From contig CAVYJW010000005.1 in NCBI GenBank assembly GCA_963768945.1, positions 310,001 to 374,000 of the forward strand: a DNA stretch of 64,000 nucleotides, in the 5' to 3' direction. This document shows positions 41,449-50,160 of this stretch, one piece after another. The notes beneath the pieces were generated by a model. The model was given only the letters and a program-made list of their open reading frames with translations. It had not been told where the DNA came from and ran no database searches. The stretch's first letter is position 1. Each line of letters opens with the position of its first letter. The position numbers were made by a program, and so were the translations under genes. The stretch comes from RYN-230 sp963768945 (GTDB taxonomy: Bacteria; Actinomycetota; Actinomycetes; Streptosporangiales; Streptosporangiaceae).

Positions 41449-42525
41449 TCAGGGGATCCGGAACAGGGAGCGGCTGTTGAAGAGCGAGTCATCGAAGGCC
41501 GACCCCTGTCCGCTGGCCTGGTCGCGGTGATAGCGCTCGATCCGCTCGACCTCGTTCTTTGATCCAAGTATCAGCGGTACGCGCTGGTGCAAGCTCTCGG
41601 GCTTGAGGTCCATGACCCGCGCGCGGCCTGTGCTGGCGAGGCCGCCGGCCTGCTCGACGATGAAGGAGATCGGATTGCACTCATAGAGCAGCCGCAGCCG
41701 CCCTGGCTGCGCTGGTTCCTTGCTGTCCCTGGGGTACAGGAAGACACCGCCGCGGGTAAGGATGCGGTAGGTCTCCGCCACCAGCGAGGCGATCCAGCGC
41801 ATGTTGAAGTCCCGGCCCCGCCGTCCGGTGCTGCCCGCCAGGCATTCGGAGATGTAGCGGCGCACCGGCGGTTCCCAGAAGCGCTCGTTGGAGGCGTTGA
41901 TCGCGAACTCCCCGCAGTCCTGGGGGATGCGCAACTGAGGGTGAGTAAGCACGAACGCCCCGATGTCACGATCGAGCGTGAAGCCGTCGACGCCGTCGCC
42001 GGTGGTGAGGATCAGCATGGTGGACGGCCCGTACAGGGCGAAGCCGGCACACACCTGGGCGGCGCCCGGCTGCAGGAAGTGCCCGGCCCGCGGCTCCGCT
42101 CCCGGATCGGGGCTGCGCAGGATCGAGAAGATCGTGCCCACCGAGATGTTGGCGTCAATGTTGCTCGAGCCGTCCAGCGGGTCGAATACCAGCAGGTACT
42201 TCCCACGTCGGCCGGCCGGCATCACGGGGCAGATTTCTTCCATCTCCTCGGACGCCATCGCCGCCAGGTGCCCGGTCCATTCCGTCTCGCCGATCATCAC
42301 GTCGTTGCTGATGAGGTCCAGCTTCTTCTGTACCTCGCCCTGGACGTTCTGCACGCCCGCGCTGCCCAGCGTGCCGGCCAGCGCGCCGCGGCTGACCTGG
42401 TTGCTGATGATCTTGACGGCCGTCGCGACCGCATTGAGCAGGCCGGAGAAGTCACCTGTCGAACCGGGATGGCGGTGTTCGGACTCGATGGTGTAGCGGG
42501 TCAGGGTCTTTCGTTCTTCACGCAT
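41449..42525 (-). CDS. cbbF: class I fructose-1,6-bisphosphatase (CbbF type)
   Basis: A 358-residue phosphatase that yields fructose 6-phosphate for the Calvin cycle or gluconeogenesis. Class I marks are EEMEEICPV, the metal site VFDPLDGSSNIDANISVGTI, the tail motif GGVFLYP, and LLYECNPISFIVEQAGG with IVEQAGG. Most actinobacteria use the class II (GlpX) enzyme, so class I beside phosphoribulokinase points to autotrophic use. It lies directly upstream of cbbP. The start ATG 42525 was taken as given by homologue length. Confidence 0.93.
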   Translation of the reverse strand: MREERKTLTRYTIESEHRHPGSTGDFSGLLNAVATAVKIISNQVSRGALAGTLGSAGVQNVQGEVQKKLDLISNDVMIGETEWTGHLAAMASEEMEEICPVMPAGRRGKYLLVFDPLDGSSNIDANISVGTIFSILRSPDPGAEPRAGHFLQPGAAQVCAGFALYGPSTMLILTTGDGVDGFTLDRDIGAFVLTHPQLRIPQDCGEFAINASNERFWEPPVRRYISECLAGSTGRRGRDFNMRWIASLVAETYRILTRGGVFLYPRDSKEPAQPGRLRLLYECNPISFIVEQAGGLASTGRARVMDLKPESLHQRVPLILGSKNEVERIERYHRDQASGQGSAFDDSLFNSRSLFRIP

Positions 42526-43151
42526 AGCTGCTCAGGCCCCCCCACCGGCGTGACCGGGCCCTTCGCCGCCTCGCTGGCGCCCCGGCAGTTCGCTGCCGTT
42601 GCCGGGTGCCATGGGCACGATGGCCAGCTTGTCCAGTCCGAGCAAGGCCGACCCCCTATTCAGGCCACGGTCGCGACCTCCGTCTCGAAGGCGCGTCACT
42701 CCGAGCATGCGCCAGGCCAGGGACGCGGGCTAGTGCCAATGGCCAGCCAGGCGGGGGACCTTATGCCCGTGCTTGGCCATCGCCGCCTCGCAGGCGGTGA
42801 TGCGGGCGCATCGGCATGACCAGCGATCCCGCCGAAGATTTCGACGACCCGGACGTCAACGAGGGCCCAGCTACGCCGGCATGTGCTGTACCAGAAACTA
42901 CGGGTCCCTAACTGACGGACGCCGCTGTTCCCGGCCTCAGTGCTCACCCGTGTAACCACTCGATATGCGCTGTTGCCGTACTTTTTCTGGGTACGCCAAA
43001 CACACTTGCAACCTCGGCGTGCGCCGGAACGCCTCCAGGCGGCGACCTAAACCCGTATGAGCGGCTGAAGCCGACCAACTGTTGCGTACTCGGAGTTTAC
43101 CGAGGTCCAAGCGTTGACCAGCGCGTCGCAGGAGGACGCGGGTGTCATGTG
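42526..43151. other. 626-bp region with possible gene remnants
   Basis: Between the FBPase start and the cold-shock gene, no full gene is supported. The minus strand reads RITACEAAMAKHGHKVPRLA then GHWH and a stop at 42730-42732, and in another frame LVDVRVVEIFGGIAG just upstream, as if a gene had decayed by frameshift. On the plus strand a 31-codon frame (42816-42911, MTSDPAEDFDDPDVNEGPAT) is open. AT-rich DNA at 42960-43010 may carry a promoter. Confidence 0.45.
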
Positions 43152-43355
43152 TCAGAGAGGACGGACGTTCTCCGCCTGCGGTCCTTTTTGTCCCTGGGTC
43201 GTTTCGAATTCGACCTTCTGGTTCTCATCCAGCGACCTGTAGCCGGTGCTCGCGATCGCGGAGAAGTGGACGAACACGTCCGCCGTCCCGTCATCGGGGG
43301 CGATGAAACCAAAGCCCTTATCGGCGTTAAACCACTTCACTGTGCCTGTTGCCAT
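43152..43355 (-). CDS. cold-shock domain protein
   Basis: A 67-residue single CSD protein. The RNA-binding motifs are KWFNADKGFGFI (RNP1-like KGFGFI) and DVFVHFSAI (RNP2-like VFVHF). Such proteins act as RNA chaperones during cold or growth shifts. A long 5' region (to 43529) is typical for cold-inducible mRNAs but no specific element is identified. The identity of the paralogue is not assigned. Confidence 0.97.
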   Translation of the reverse strand: MATGTVKWFNADKGFGFIAPDDGTADVFVHFSAIASTGYRSLDENQKVEFETTQGQKGPQAENVRPL

Positions 43356-43529
43356 CAGTTCAAGTCCCTTATCGAATGCCGTGGCGCGACATCATCGCAC
43401 CAGCCGCAATCCTAGCGGTCCGCGCGCCGGAACCGGAACCCGGCCTCGGCTGACCCTCTGCCGAAGCGGCAAGGTGGGCCGCAGCCAGTCGATCCGGGCC
43501 AGATCCCGTCAGGGGCCCATTCTCCTGAA

Positions 43530-44909
43530 TCATGGGTGACTCGGCACCCCTGGCTGGGCTGACGATCGGGTGCCGATGAGCTCGATCAGCCCGAGAACCA
43601 CCAGCAGGACGACCGCGATCACAATGACGACGGCGGCGGTGGGCTGGCCCCAGAACACGAAGACCAGCGCGGCTAGAGCCACGGCGGAGATTCGCAGCAG
43701 TTTGCGGTGCGCGTAGGTCCAGGTACCCACCGGGCCGGTACGCAGGCCGTGACGTTCGCCTCCCTGCCGGATCCAGCCCAGTCCGTGCGCGAAAGCCCCC
43801 CGGACCCGGACCGCAGTCCCCGACGGTCCGGTCAGGAACCCGCCGGCCGCGACGACCAAGCCCACCACCAGGACCGTGCGCAGACCTTCCTTGATGAACC
43901 GGACCAGCGTGTCGAACAACGCGGCCGCGGCGTCGGCGGGCAGTTTGCTGCTGGGCACGCTGTTCAGGTAGATGCCGCGGAAGATCACCAGACCGGCGGC
44001 GAGCACCAGCATCGACGCGGCGAGGCCGAGGCCGGCACCGATCAGCGCGCGGCGGCGGCCGCGGGCAAGATACACGCCGAGGGCCATCAGCAGCAGGGCA
44101 AGTATCGGCAGCACGATCTTGAGGTTGTTGATCAGCCGGTAGCCGGCCTGCGCCTTCACCAGGTACTTGGCCGAGAACAGGGTCAGCGTCGGGTTGACCG
44201 CCGGGATCTTGCTGACGAGGCCGAAGCCGCGTTTGACCAGGTCCTGCTTGACGATGTCGATGAACGGGCCCAGGTTCAGGACGACCTCGCCGTTCTTGAC
44301 GCTGACTGAGCTGCTGCCCTGGCCCGAGAGCGCCTTCACCAGTTCCTGGTGGACAAGGGTGTTGGCCTGGACCCAGGCCCGGGCGAACCGCGGGCCTGTC
44401 ACGATCTTGTGGACCTCGCCGTGAATGGATCCGGCGACCCCGCTGGCGATCGAGGGGGTCACCGACTTGAGCAGCGCACTGAGCCTGGGAAGTCCGCGGC
44501 CCGACAGCGCGGCCTCGGCTTGACCGGCGTAACCTGTCACGTTGAGCTTGGTGGTGATCTCGGCCGTGATCTTGTCGGTCAGGGCATTCTGGATCGCCGG
44601 ATCATGGACCAGCGGCTCCATGGTCGCCACAAAGCGGCCAGTATTGCTGATCTCGTTAGCCGCCCACACGGCCACCACCGAGACCGGGGCAAGCACGCAC
44701 CCGAGCACGATGAGGATCCCGGCCACCACCGTCCGCCACGCGAGGCGCCGGCGCCGGGCCGGCGCCGCACGCTGTCCGCCCGGCCCGTCTGGTTCATCCT
44801 TCTGGCTGGAGACGGGATCTGTGCCTGCAGGCCCCGGGTCGCCGCCGGTGTGAGACAGGGCTACCTCCCCCCGGATCCCTGCGGCAGACCTGCTCGCTGC
44901 CACTGCCAT
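43530..44909 (-). CDS. integral membrane protein of unknown function
   Basis: About 459 residues. One hydrophobic helix at residue 65 or so (VVAGILIVLGCVLAPVSVVA) leads to a long extracytoplasmic region (about 210 residues; NTGRFVATMEPLVHDPAIQN, ending near FSAKYLVKAQAGYRLINNLK), then three or more helices near the C-terminus. The topology and the motif 'NTxRFVxTVxPLAxDPxVQ' are like conserved membrane proteins of Streptomyces with no known role. Start ATG 44909 is preferred over 44996 because an upstream extension is low-complexity; neither has a strong ribosome site. Confidence 0.75.
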   Translation of the reverse strand: MAVAASRSAAGIRGEVALSHTGGDPGPAGTDPVSSQKDEPDGPGGQRAAPARRRRLAWRTVVAGILIVLGCVLAPVSVVAVWAANEISNTGRFVATMEPLVHDPAIQNALTDKITAEITTKLNVTGYAGQAEAALSGRGLPRLSALLKSVTPSIASGVAGSIHGEVHKIVTGPRFARAWVQANTLVHQELVKALSGQGSSSVSVKNGEVVLNLGPFIDIVKQDLVKRGFGLVSKIPAVNPTLTLFSAKYLVKAQAGYRLINNLKIVLPILALLLMALGVYLARGRRRALIGAGLGLAASMLVLAAGLVIFRGIYLNSVPSSKLPADAAAALFDTLVRFIKEGLRTVLVVGLVVAAGGFLTGPSGTAVRVRGAFAHGLGWIRQGGERHGLRTGPVGTWTYAHRKLLRISAVALAALVFVFWGQPTAAVVIVIAVVLLVVLGLIELIGTRSSAQPGVPSHP

Positions 44910-45026
44910 CGCGCCACAACGCCGACCGACGCTGGGTCCACCTTTCGCGATTCCACCAGGACTGGGCTCACCCCGCACGGGTGAGTCCCGCGGCATGCTG
45001 CGAGTAGGAGGCCGGCGTACCGGGCT

Positions 45027-46412
45027 TTAGCGGGAGGCGGCCGGAACCCGGCGGTGCATCCGGCCGCCGACGTCGATTCCCATGACGGCACCGCTGTCGT
45101 CGCGGGTGAAGAAGCCGCGTAGCCCTTTCATGCCGCCGTCGGTGATGATGTACTCGTCGCCGTCGCCGGGCAGCAGGCCGATTTCCTCCCGCGGGTAGCC
45201 GGGGGGCAGCTCCTCGTCGGCCGCCGCCCGGATCTCCGGCTTGATGTCGGCCGCGAGCGTCAGCACTGCCCCATCGGTGGCGATGGTGAGGTCCATGGCG
45301 TCGTTCTCGTAGTGCCCGGCGACCTCCTGAGCCCGCGCGTGGTCATAGGGAAGCGGCTGGGCGTCCCGGTCGGTCACCCCCAGGCAGGTCCGCAGCGCCC
45401 AGCGGACCACAGCCTGGTTGCAGGCGATGCCGCCCGGGCCGGCGTTGGAGAGTGAGACGACGGCGAAGTTCCGTTCGGGCACGGTGAGCAGCTCAGCGAA
45501 CTGGCCGTTCGCGGACCCGCCGTGCCCGACGGTGCGGACGCCGTCCACGTCGCGCAGGAACCAGCCGATGCCGATGGCGTCGCCGAGGTTGGTGCCCCGC
45601 AACGCGACCGTCGGCGCCTTCATCCGGTGCAGCATCTCGGCGGGCAGGACCTGGGCACCGCTTTGCGCCCGGCCGTCACCGAGATGGAACCGGGCCCAGC
45701 GCAAGAGGTCCGCCACCGAGGACGCGAGGCCCCCGCCCGCATTACGGTAGCGCGGGCCTTTCCACAGCCGCGCGACGGACATCGCTGCGTCCTCACCCGG
45801 GTTGTGCCCCACGGTGAACCGCCGGGTCAGGACATCACCGGCCGCGAAGAAGCTGTGTGACAGGCCCAGCGGCTCGAGTACGAGCGAGGCGACGGCCTTT
45901 TCGTAGGGCATGCCGAGAACCTTCTCGATGACCCGCCCGAGCAGGCTGTAGCCTGCCTGGCTGTAAGAGGCCCGGGTGCCTGGCGGCGCGACCAGTTCCA
46001 GCTCGGCCAGCTTCGGCACGAATCTGGCCAGGGCGTCATCTCCCTCACCGGTGTCGGTGAGAAGGTCCCAGCCCAGGCCGGAGGTGTGGTTGAGCAGGTT
46101 CATCACGGTGACCTCCGCCGCGGTCTGCTCATCCGCAAGCGCGAGTTCGGGAACATATCGGCGCACCGGCGCGTCCAGCTCGACCTGCCCCGCCGCGGCC
46201 AGGCGCATCAGCACGGTCGCCGTATAGGTCTTGGTGACCGAGCCCAGGACGTACAGCGTGTCCCGGTCAACCGGCAGAGGGTTGTCCACGCTGGTCACGC
46301 CGTGGCACGTGTAATTCTCCCGGCCGTCCGCCCACACCCCGGCAGCAACACCGGGAATGCCGAACTCCGCAGCCGCCGCCTCGACGTAGTCAGCCAGCGT
46401 GTCAGGTGACAT
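45027..46412 (-). CDS. serine hydrolase, beta-lactamase class C family
   Basis: About 461 residues. The active-site motifs of the penicillin-binding/class C fold are SVTK (in LGSVTKTYTATVLM), YSQ (in ASYSQAGYS) and HGG (in VGHGGSANG). A roughly 100-residue C-terminal lipocalin-like domain (AGHYENDAMDLTIATDGAVL) follows, as in D-aminopeptidase/esterase relatives. No signal peptide is seen, so it should be cytoplasmic, more like an esterase than a resistance enzyme. Start ATG 46412 has AAAGGA nearby. It is divergent from the tetR gene across three operator-like palindromes and is likely its target. Confidence 0.87.
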   Translation of the reverse strand: MSPDTLADYVEAAAAEFGIPGVAAGVWADGRENYTCHGVTSVDNPLPVDRDTLYVLGSVTKTYTATVLMRLAAAGQVELDAPVRRYVPELALADEQTAAEVTVMNLLNHTSGLGWDLLTDTGEGDDALARFVPKLAELELVAPPGTRASYSQAGYSLLGRVIEKVLGMPYEKAVASLVLEPLGLSHSFFAAGDVLTRRFTVGHNPGEDAAMSVARLWKGPRYRNAGGGLASSVADLLRWARFHLGDGRAQSGAQVLPAEMLHRMKAPTVALRGTNLGDAIGIGWFLRDVDGVRTVGHGGSANGQFAELLTVPERNFAVVSLSNAGPGGIACNQAVVRWALRTCLGVTDRDAQPLPYDHARAQEVAGHYENDAMDLTIATDGAVLTLAADIKPEIRAAADEELPPGYPREEIGLLPGDGDEYIITDGGMKGLRGFFTRDDSGAVMGIDVGGRMHRRVPAASR

Positions 46413-46471
46413 CTCATTCCTTTCCGCTTTCCTCGCGCCGGACGCACTGGCCGCGGTGGCCCCCGCAGCTA

Positions 46472-46488
46472 CTTGCACTGTGTTCAAG
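46472..46488. promoter_or_regulatory. operator-like palindrome 1 (CTTGCACTGTGTTCAAG)
   Basis: First of three related 17-bp sites with consensus CTTGAAC-N3-GTTCAAG in the hydrolase-tetR interval. This one has one mismatch in the left half. It lies nearest the hydrolase gene. Confidence 0.7.
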
Positions 46489-46506
46489 CGGAACGATACA
46501 ACCCGG

Positions 46507-46523
46507 CTTGAACACTGTGCAAG
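46507..46523. promoter_or_regulatory. operator-like palindrome 2 (CTTGAACACTGTGCAAG)
   Basis: Second site, centre 35 bases from the first. The right half has one mismatch. Sites 1 and 2 are also mutual inverted repeats (18 of 19 bases). Confidence 0.7.
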
Positions 46524-46529
46524 TAGATT

Positions 46530-46546
46530 CTTGAACGGTGTTCAAG
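46530..46546. promoter_or_regulatory. operator-like palindrome 3 (CTTGAACGGTGTTCAAG)
   Basis: Third site, a perfect 7-3-7 palindrome, centre 23 bases from the second and 21 bases before the tetR start, so it could block tetR expression (autoregulation, inferred). Confidence 0.75.
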
Positions 46547-46566
46547 CCCCCGCTACCCTGAGGCCC

Positions 46567-47415
46567 ATGCCGCGCGACACGCTAACCCGCGACCAAATCG
46601 TCACCGCCGCTATCGGCCTGCTGGACGCCGAAGGCCTGGAAGGCCTGAACATGCGCGCCCTGGGCACCTGGCTGGGCTCGGCGGCCACCGCGGTCTACTG
46701 GCACGTGGGCAGCAAGGACAACCTCATCGCCCTCGCCGCCGACCAGGTCTGGAGCGAGATCACGCTGCCCGACCCTGCCGCGGCCGGCTGGCGGGCCGCA
46801 GCCGCCGCGATGGCTGCGGGCCTCCACGCGATGCTCACCCGCCACCCCTGGCTGGTGCAGGCCTTCGGCACCCAGGTACTTTCCGGCACCGGCATGGCCC
46901 GCTACAACGACCACAGCCTCGCCATCTATGAGGCGGCCGGATTCGCCGCCGCGCAGGCCGACCAGGCGGCGGCCACCGCCTTCACCTACGTACTCGGCAA
47001 CGCCCTCGGCCCAGCCGCCGCGGCCACGCTCACCAGGAAGCTCAGCCGCGACGGCGGCAACGCTGACGAGCTCATGCGCGCCAGCATGGCCAAGGCCAGC
47101 GAGGTCGCGGCGCAGTTCCCGCGGCTGCGCGCCCGCCTCGGAACACCCGCCGCCGCCTACGCCGCGGCACCCGACAACAGCTTCGAATTCGGCCTCCAAG
47201 CCATCCTCGACGGCCTGGAGGCCCAGCTCACCGACCGCCGTCGGCCAGCCGGCCAGAACGCGGCTCGCTGGCGCCGGTCACCCGCCGGCCCTGAATCTGC
47301 TCTGGAGTTAACGGAAGAGGGCGCTGTAGGCGTTCAGGGCGGGCTGGCCGCCGAGGTGGGCGTACAGGACGGTGGAGTCGGGACCGATCTGGCCGGTGCG
47401 GACGAGGTCGATTAG
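46567..47415 (+). CDS. TetR-family transcriptional regulator
   Basis: A DNA-binding repressor. The helix-turn-helix is in TRDQIVTAAIGLLDAEGLEG through LGSAATAVYWHVGSKDNLIA (first 55 residues), with a C-terminal TetR_C-like ligand domain ending near residue 230 (FEFGLQAILDGLEAQLTD). The frame then continues for about 50 more residues over the 3' end of the convergent acdS gene before a stop at 47415, so the normal stop seems lost. Start ATG 46567 follows three 17-bp palindromes. It probably represses itself and the divergent serine hydrolase gene. Confidence 0.88.
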   Translation: MPRDTLTRDQIVTAAIGLLDAEGLEGLNMRALGTWLGSAATAVYWHVGSKDNLIALAADQVWSEITLPDPAAAGWRAAAAAMAAGLHAMLTRHPWLVQAFGTQVLSGTGMARYNDHSLAIYEAAGFAAAQADQAAATAFTYVLGNALGPAAAATLTRKLSRDGGNADELMRASMAKASEVAAQFPRLRARLGTPAAAYAAAPDNSFEFGLQAILDGLEAQLTDRRRPAGQNAARWRRSPAGPESALELTEEGAVGVQGGLAAEVGVQDGGVGTDLAGADEVD

Positions 47416-48312
47416 CCCGGCCATGGACTTGCCCTCGTAGACGGGATCGATGATCATGCCTTCGAGGCGGCCGGTGAGCCGGATCGCGTCGAGCGTGGAT
47501 CGCACCGGGATGCCGTAGTAGTCCCCGGCCCAGCCGGGCAACACTGTGATCTCGTCCTCGCGCAGATCGCGGCCCAGGCCGATCAGTTCCGCGGTGGCGC
47601 GCGCGATCCTCGCTACCTGGGCCCGGGTTTCGTCCAGCTTCGCTGACGCGTCGATGCCGATCACCCGTCGCGGGCGGTCCTGCCCGGCGAACCCCGCGAT
47701 CATCCCAGCCTGAGTCGACCCGGTGACGCTGCACACAATGATGGTGTCGAAGAAGATCCCCAGGTCGCTTTCCTGTTGCTGGACTTCGTAGGCCCAGTTC
47801 GCGAAGCCCAGGCCGCCGAGTCGGTGGTCGGAGGCCCCGGCCGGGATGGGGTACGGTGTCCCGCCGGCGGTGCGGACCTCATCCAGCGCCTGCTCCCAGC
47901 TGGATTTGACGCCGATCCCGAATTCCGCTTCGACAACCCGCACGTCGGCGCCCATGATCCGGGACAGCAGGATGTTGCCGACCCGGTCGTTGAGCGGGTC
48001 CGGCCAGTCGACCCAGCTTTCCTGTACCAGCACGGCCTTGAGGCCCAGACGGGCCGCGACCGCGGCAACCTGCCGGGTGTGGTTGGACTGCACCCCGCCG
48101 ATCGACACCAGCGTGTCCGCCCCCTGCGCCAGCGCGTCTGGCACGAGGTACTCCAGCTTGCGGATCTTGTTGCCACCGTAGGCGAGCCCGGAGTTGCAGT
48201 CCTCCCGCTTCGCCCAGATCGTCGCTCCGAGATGTTCCGACAGCCGATCCAGCGGATGCACCGGACTCAGTCCGAACATCAGCGGATAACGCCGGAAATC
48301 ATTCAGCGGCAT
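47308..48312 (-). CDS. acdS: 1-aminocyclopropane-1-carboxylate deaminase
   Basis: A 334-residue PLP enzyme that converts ACC, the ethylene precursor of plants, to 2-oxobutyrate and ammonia. The PLP lysine is in YGGNKIRKLEY. The residues that separate true ACC deaminases from D-cysteine desulfhydrases are present: Glu in DPVYEGKSMAG and Leu in YAHLGGQPALNAY (positions 295 and 322 of the Pseudomonas enzyme). It starts at ATG 48312 and is divergent from a tryptophan-monooxygenase-like gene. The 3' end is overlapped for 108 bases by the convergent tetR frame. Confidence 0.93.
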   Translation of the reverse strand: MPLNDFRRYPLMFGLSPVHPLDRLSEHLGATIWAKREDCNSGLAYGGNKIRKLEYLVPDALAQGADTLVSIGGVQSNHTRQVAAVAARLGLKAVLVQESWVDWPDPLNDRVGNILLSRIMGADVRVVEAEFGIGVKSSWEQALDEVRTAGGTPYPIPAGASDHRLGGLGFANWAYEVQQQESDLGIFFDTIIVCSVTGSTQAGMIAGFAGQDRPRRVIGIDASAKLDETRAQVARIARATAELIGLGRDLREDEITVLPGWAGDYYGIPVRSTLDAIRLTGRLEGMIIDPVYEGKSMAGLIDLVRTGQIGPDSTVLYAHLGGQPALNAYSALFR

Positions 48313-48477
48313 CCGGCCTCCTCACGCCGCAGGGGCGCTCATGTAAAGAATCTGTCAGCGGGCTAGGCTGGTGGCAGCACGGCGGGCTCGCCCCGCACCC
48401 TGCTGTGAACGTACGGCGCGGTCGTGCGTATCCTCCGGCGTAGCAGGCTTCCACCGCCAGCGTTAGGCGCCTTCATC

Positions 48478-50160
48478 GTGAACGAACGTACCGGGAATGC
48501 GCCTCGTGGCGAGCAGGGCCCGGTCACGATCTTCGGCCCGGACTTCCCGTTCCCGTTCGATGACTGGATCGCGCACCCGGCCGGTCTCGGCTCCATCCCG
48601 GCTCAGCATCATGGCGAAGAGGTCGCCATCGTCGGTGCTGGCATCTCCGGCCTGGTCGCTGCCTACGAGCTGATGCGGCTCGGTTTCAAGCCGGTGGTCT
48701 ACGAGGCCTCACAGATGGGCGGGCGGTTGCGTTCGCAGGCCTTCGAGGGAGCCGAGGGCGTGGTCGCGGAACTCGGCGGGATGCGTTTCCCGGTGTCGTC
48801 GAGGTCCTTTTACCACTACGTTAACATGCTGGGCCTACAAAGCCGGCCGTTCCCCAACCCGCTGACCGAGGCCGCCGGCAGCACGGTCATCAACCTCGAG
48901 GGCGTCACGCATTATGCGCACGCGCTAGAAGACCTTCCCCCGCTGTTCACCGAGGTCGCCGACGCATGGGCGCAGGCCCTGGAGGATGTGCACTTCTCCG
49001 ACATCCAGAACGCGATCCGGGCGCGCGACGTCACTACGCTGAAGTCGCTGTGGAACGATCTCGTGCCGCGCTGGGACGACCGTACGTTCTATGACTTCGT
49101 CGCGAGCTCGAAGGCGTTCTCCTCGCTGTCGTTTCACCACCGCGAGGTCTTCGGCAACGTAGGGTTCGGCACCGGCGGCTGGGACTCGGACTATCCAAAC
49201 TCCATGCTGGAAATCTTCCGGGTCGTGATGACCAACTGCGACGAGAACCAGCGCCTGGTGGTCGGCGGCGTCGAACAAGTTCCCCGCGGGATCTGGCGCC
49301 ACCCTGCGTCCGATATCGCCCACTGGCCGCCCGGCACCTCGCTGGCCTCGCTGCACTCCGGCGCACCCAGGGCCGGTGTCGCGCAGATCGCGCGCGACTG
49401 CGATGGCCGGTTCACGGTCACCGACGCCTGGGGGCATACCCGCCGGCACGCGGCAGTGCTGGCGACCTGCCAGAGTTGGCTGCTCACCACGCAGATCGAA
49501 TGCGATGAGGGACTGTTCTCCCCGAAGATATGGACGGCCCTCGACCGGACGCGCTACATGCAGTCCTCCAAGACTTTCGTGATGGTCGATCGGCCTTTCT
49601 GGAAGGACACAGACCCGCGCACTGGCCGTGACGTCATGAGCATAACGCTGACCGACCGGCTGACCCGTGGCACCTATCTGTTCGACAACGGTGACAACCA
49701 GCCGGGCGTGATCTGCCTGACGTACTCCTGGATGAGCGACGCGCTGAAGATGCTCCCCGAGCCAGTCGACCGCCGGGTCCGGCTCGCGCTCAACGCCCTG
49801 CACAAGATCTATCCGGATGTCAACATCGCCAGCCACATCATCGGTGACCCGATCACCGTGTCCTGGGAGGCCGACCGGCACTTCCTGGGCGCGTTCAAGG
49901 GAGCGCTGCCCGGGCACTACCGATACAACCAGCGCATGTACGCCCATTTCATGCAAGATCGATTGCCGCCGGAACAGCAGGGCATCTTCATGGCCGGAGA
50001 TGACGTCTCCTGGACACCCGCGTGGGTCGAGGGCGCGGTCCAGACCTCGCTGAACGCGGTCTGGGGCATCATGCATCACTTCGGCGGCCAAACCCACCCT
50101 GACAACCCCGGACCGGGGGACGTGTTCGCTGCCATCGGGCCGATCGAGCTGCCCGGCTGA
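48478..50160 (+). CDS. FAD-dependent amine oxidase, tryptophan 2-monooxygenase-like
   Basis: About 560 residues. FAD motif VAIVGAGISGLVAAYELM, GGRLRSQAF, and AELGGMRFPVSSRSFYHYVN in the N-terminal half; C-terminal GIFMAGDDVSWTPAWVEGAV closes the FAD site. The central region (IRARDVTTLKSLWNDLVPRW, FYDFVASSKAF) resembles tryptophan 2-monooxygenase/L-amino acid oxidases of the IaaM type, which decarboxylate Trp to indole-3-acetamide. Substrate is not proven. Starts GTG 48424 and GTG 48478 are both possible; 48478 gives a conventional N-terminus. It is divergent from acdS, sharing a 165-bp promoter region. Confidence 0.82.
   Translation: MNERTGNAPRGEQGPVTIFGPDFPFPFDDWIAHPAGLGSIPAQHHGEEVAIVGAGISGLVAAYELMRLGFKPVVYEASQMGGRLRSQAFEGAEGVVAELGGMRFPVSSRSFYHYVNMLGLQSRPFPNPLTEAAGSTVINLEGVTHYAHALEDLPPLFTEVADAWAQALEDVHFSDIQNAIRARDVTTLKSLWNDLVPRWDDRTFYDFVASSKAFSSLSFHHREVFGNVGFGTGGWDSDYPNSMLEIFRVVMTNCDENQRLVVGGVEQVPRGIWRHPASDIAHWPPGTSLASLHSGAPRAGVAQIARDCDGRFTVTDAWGHTRRHAAVLATCQSWLLTTQIECDEGLFSPKIWTALDRTRYMQSSKTFVMVDRPFWKDTDPRTGRDVMSITLTDRLTRGTYLFDNGDNQPGVICLTYSWMSDALKMLPEPVDRRVRLALNALHKIYPDVNIASHIIGDPITVSWEADRHFLGAFKGALPGHYRYNQRMYAHFMQDRLPPEQQGIFMAGDDVSWTPAWVEGAVQTSLNAVWGIMHHFGGQTHPDNPGPGDVFAAIGPIELPG

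Noticed and set aside
40562..42525. RuBisCO or CbbR regulator beside the Calvin-cycle pair
   Set aside because: No large or small subunit and no LysR-type gene is found in the flanking regions on either strand.
45027..46412. Beta-lactam resistance enzyme
   Set aside because: SxxK, YSQ and HGG motifs fit the broad class C/esterase family, and there is no signal peptide, so resistance cannot be claimed.
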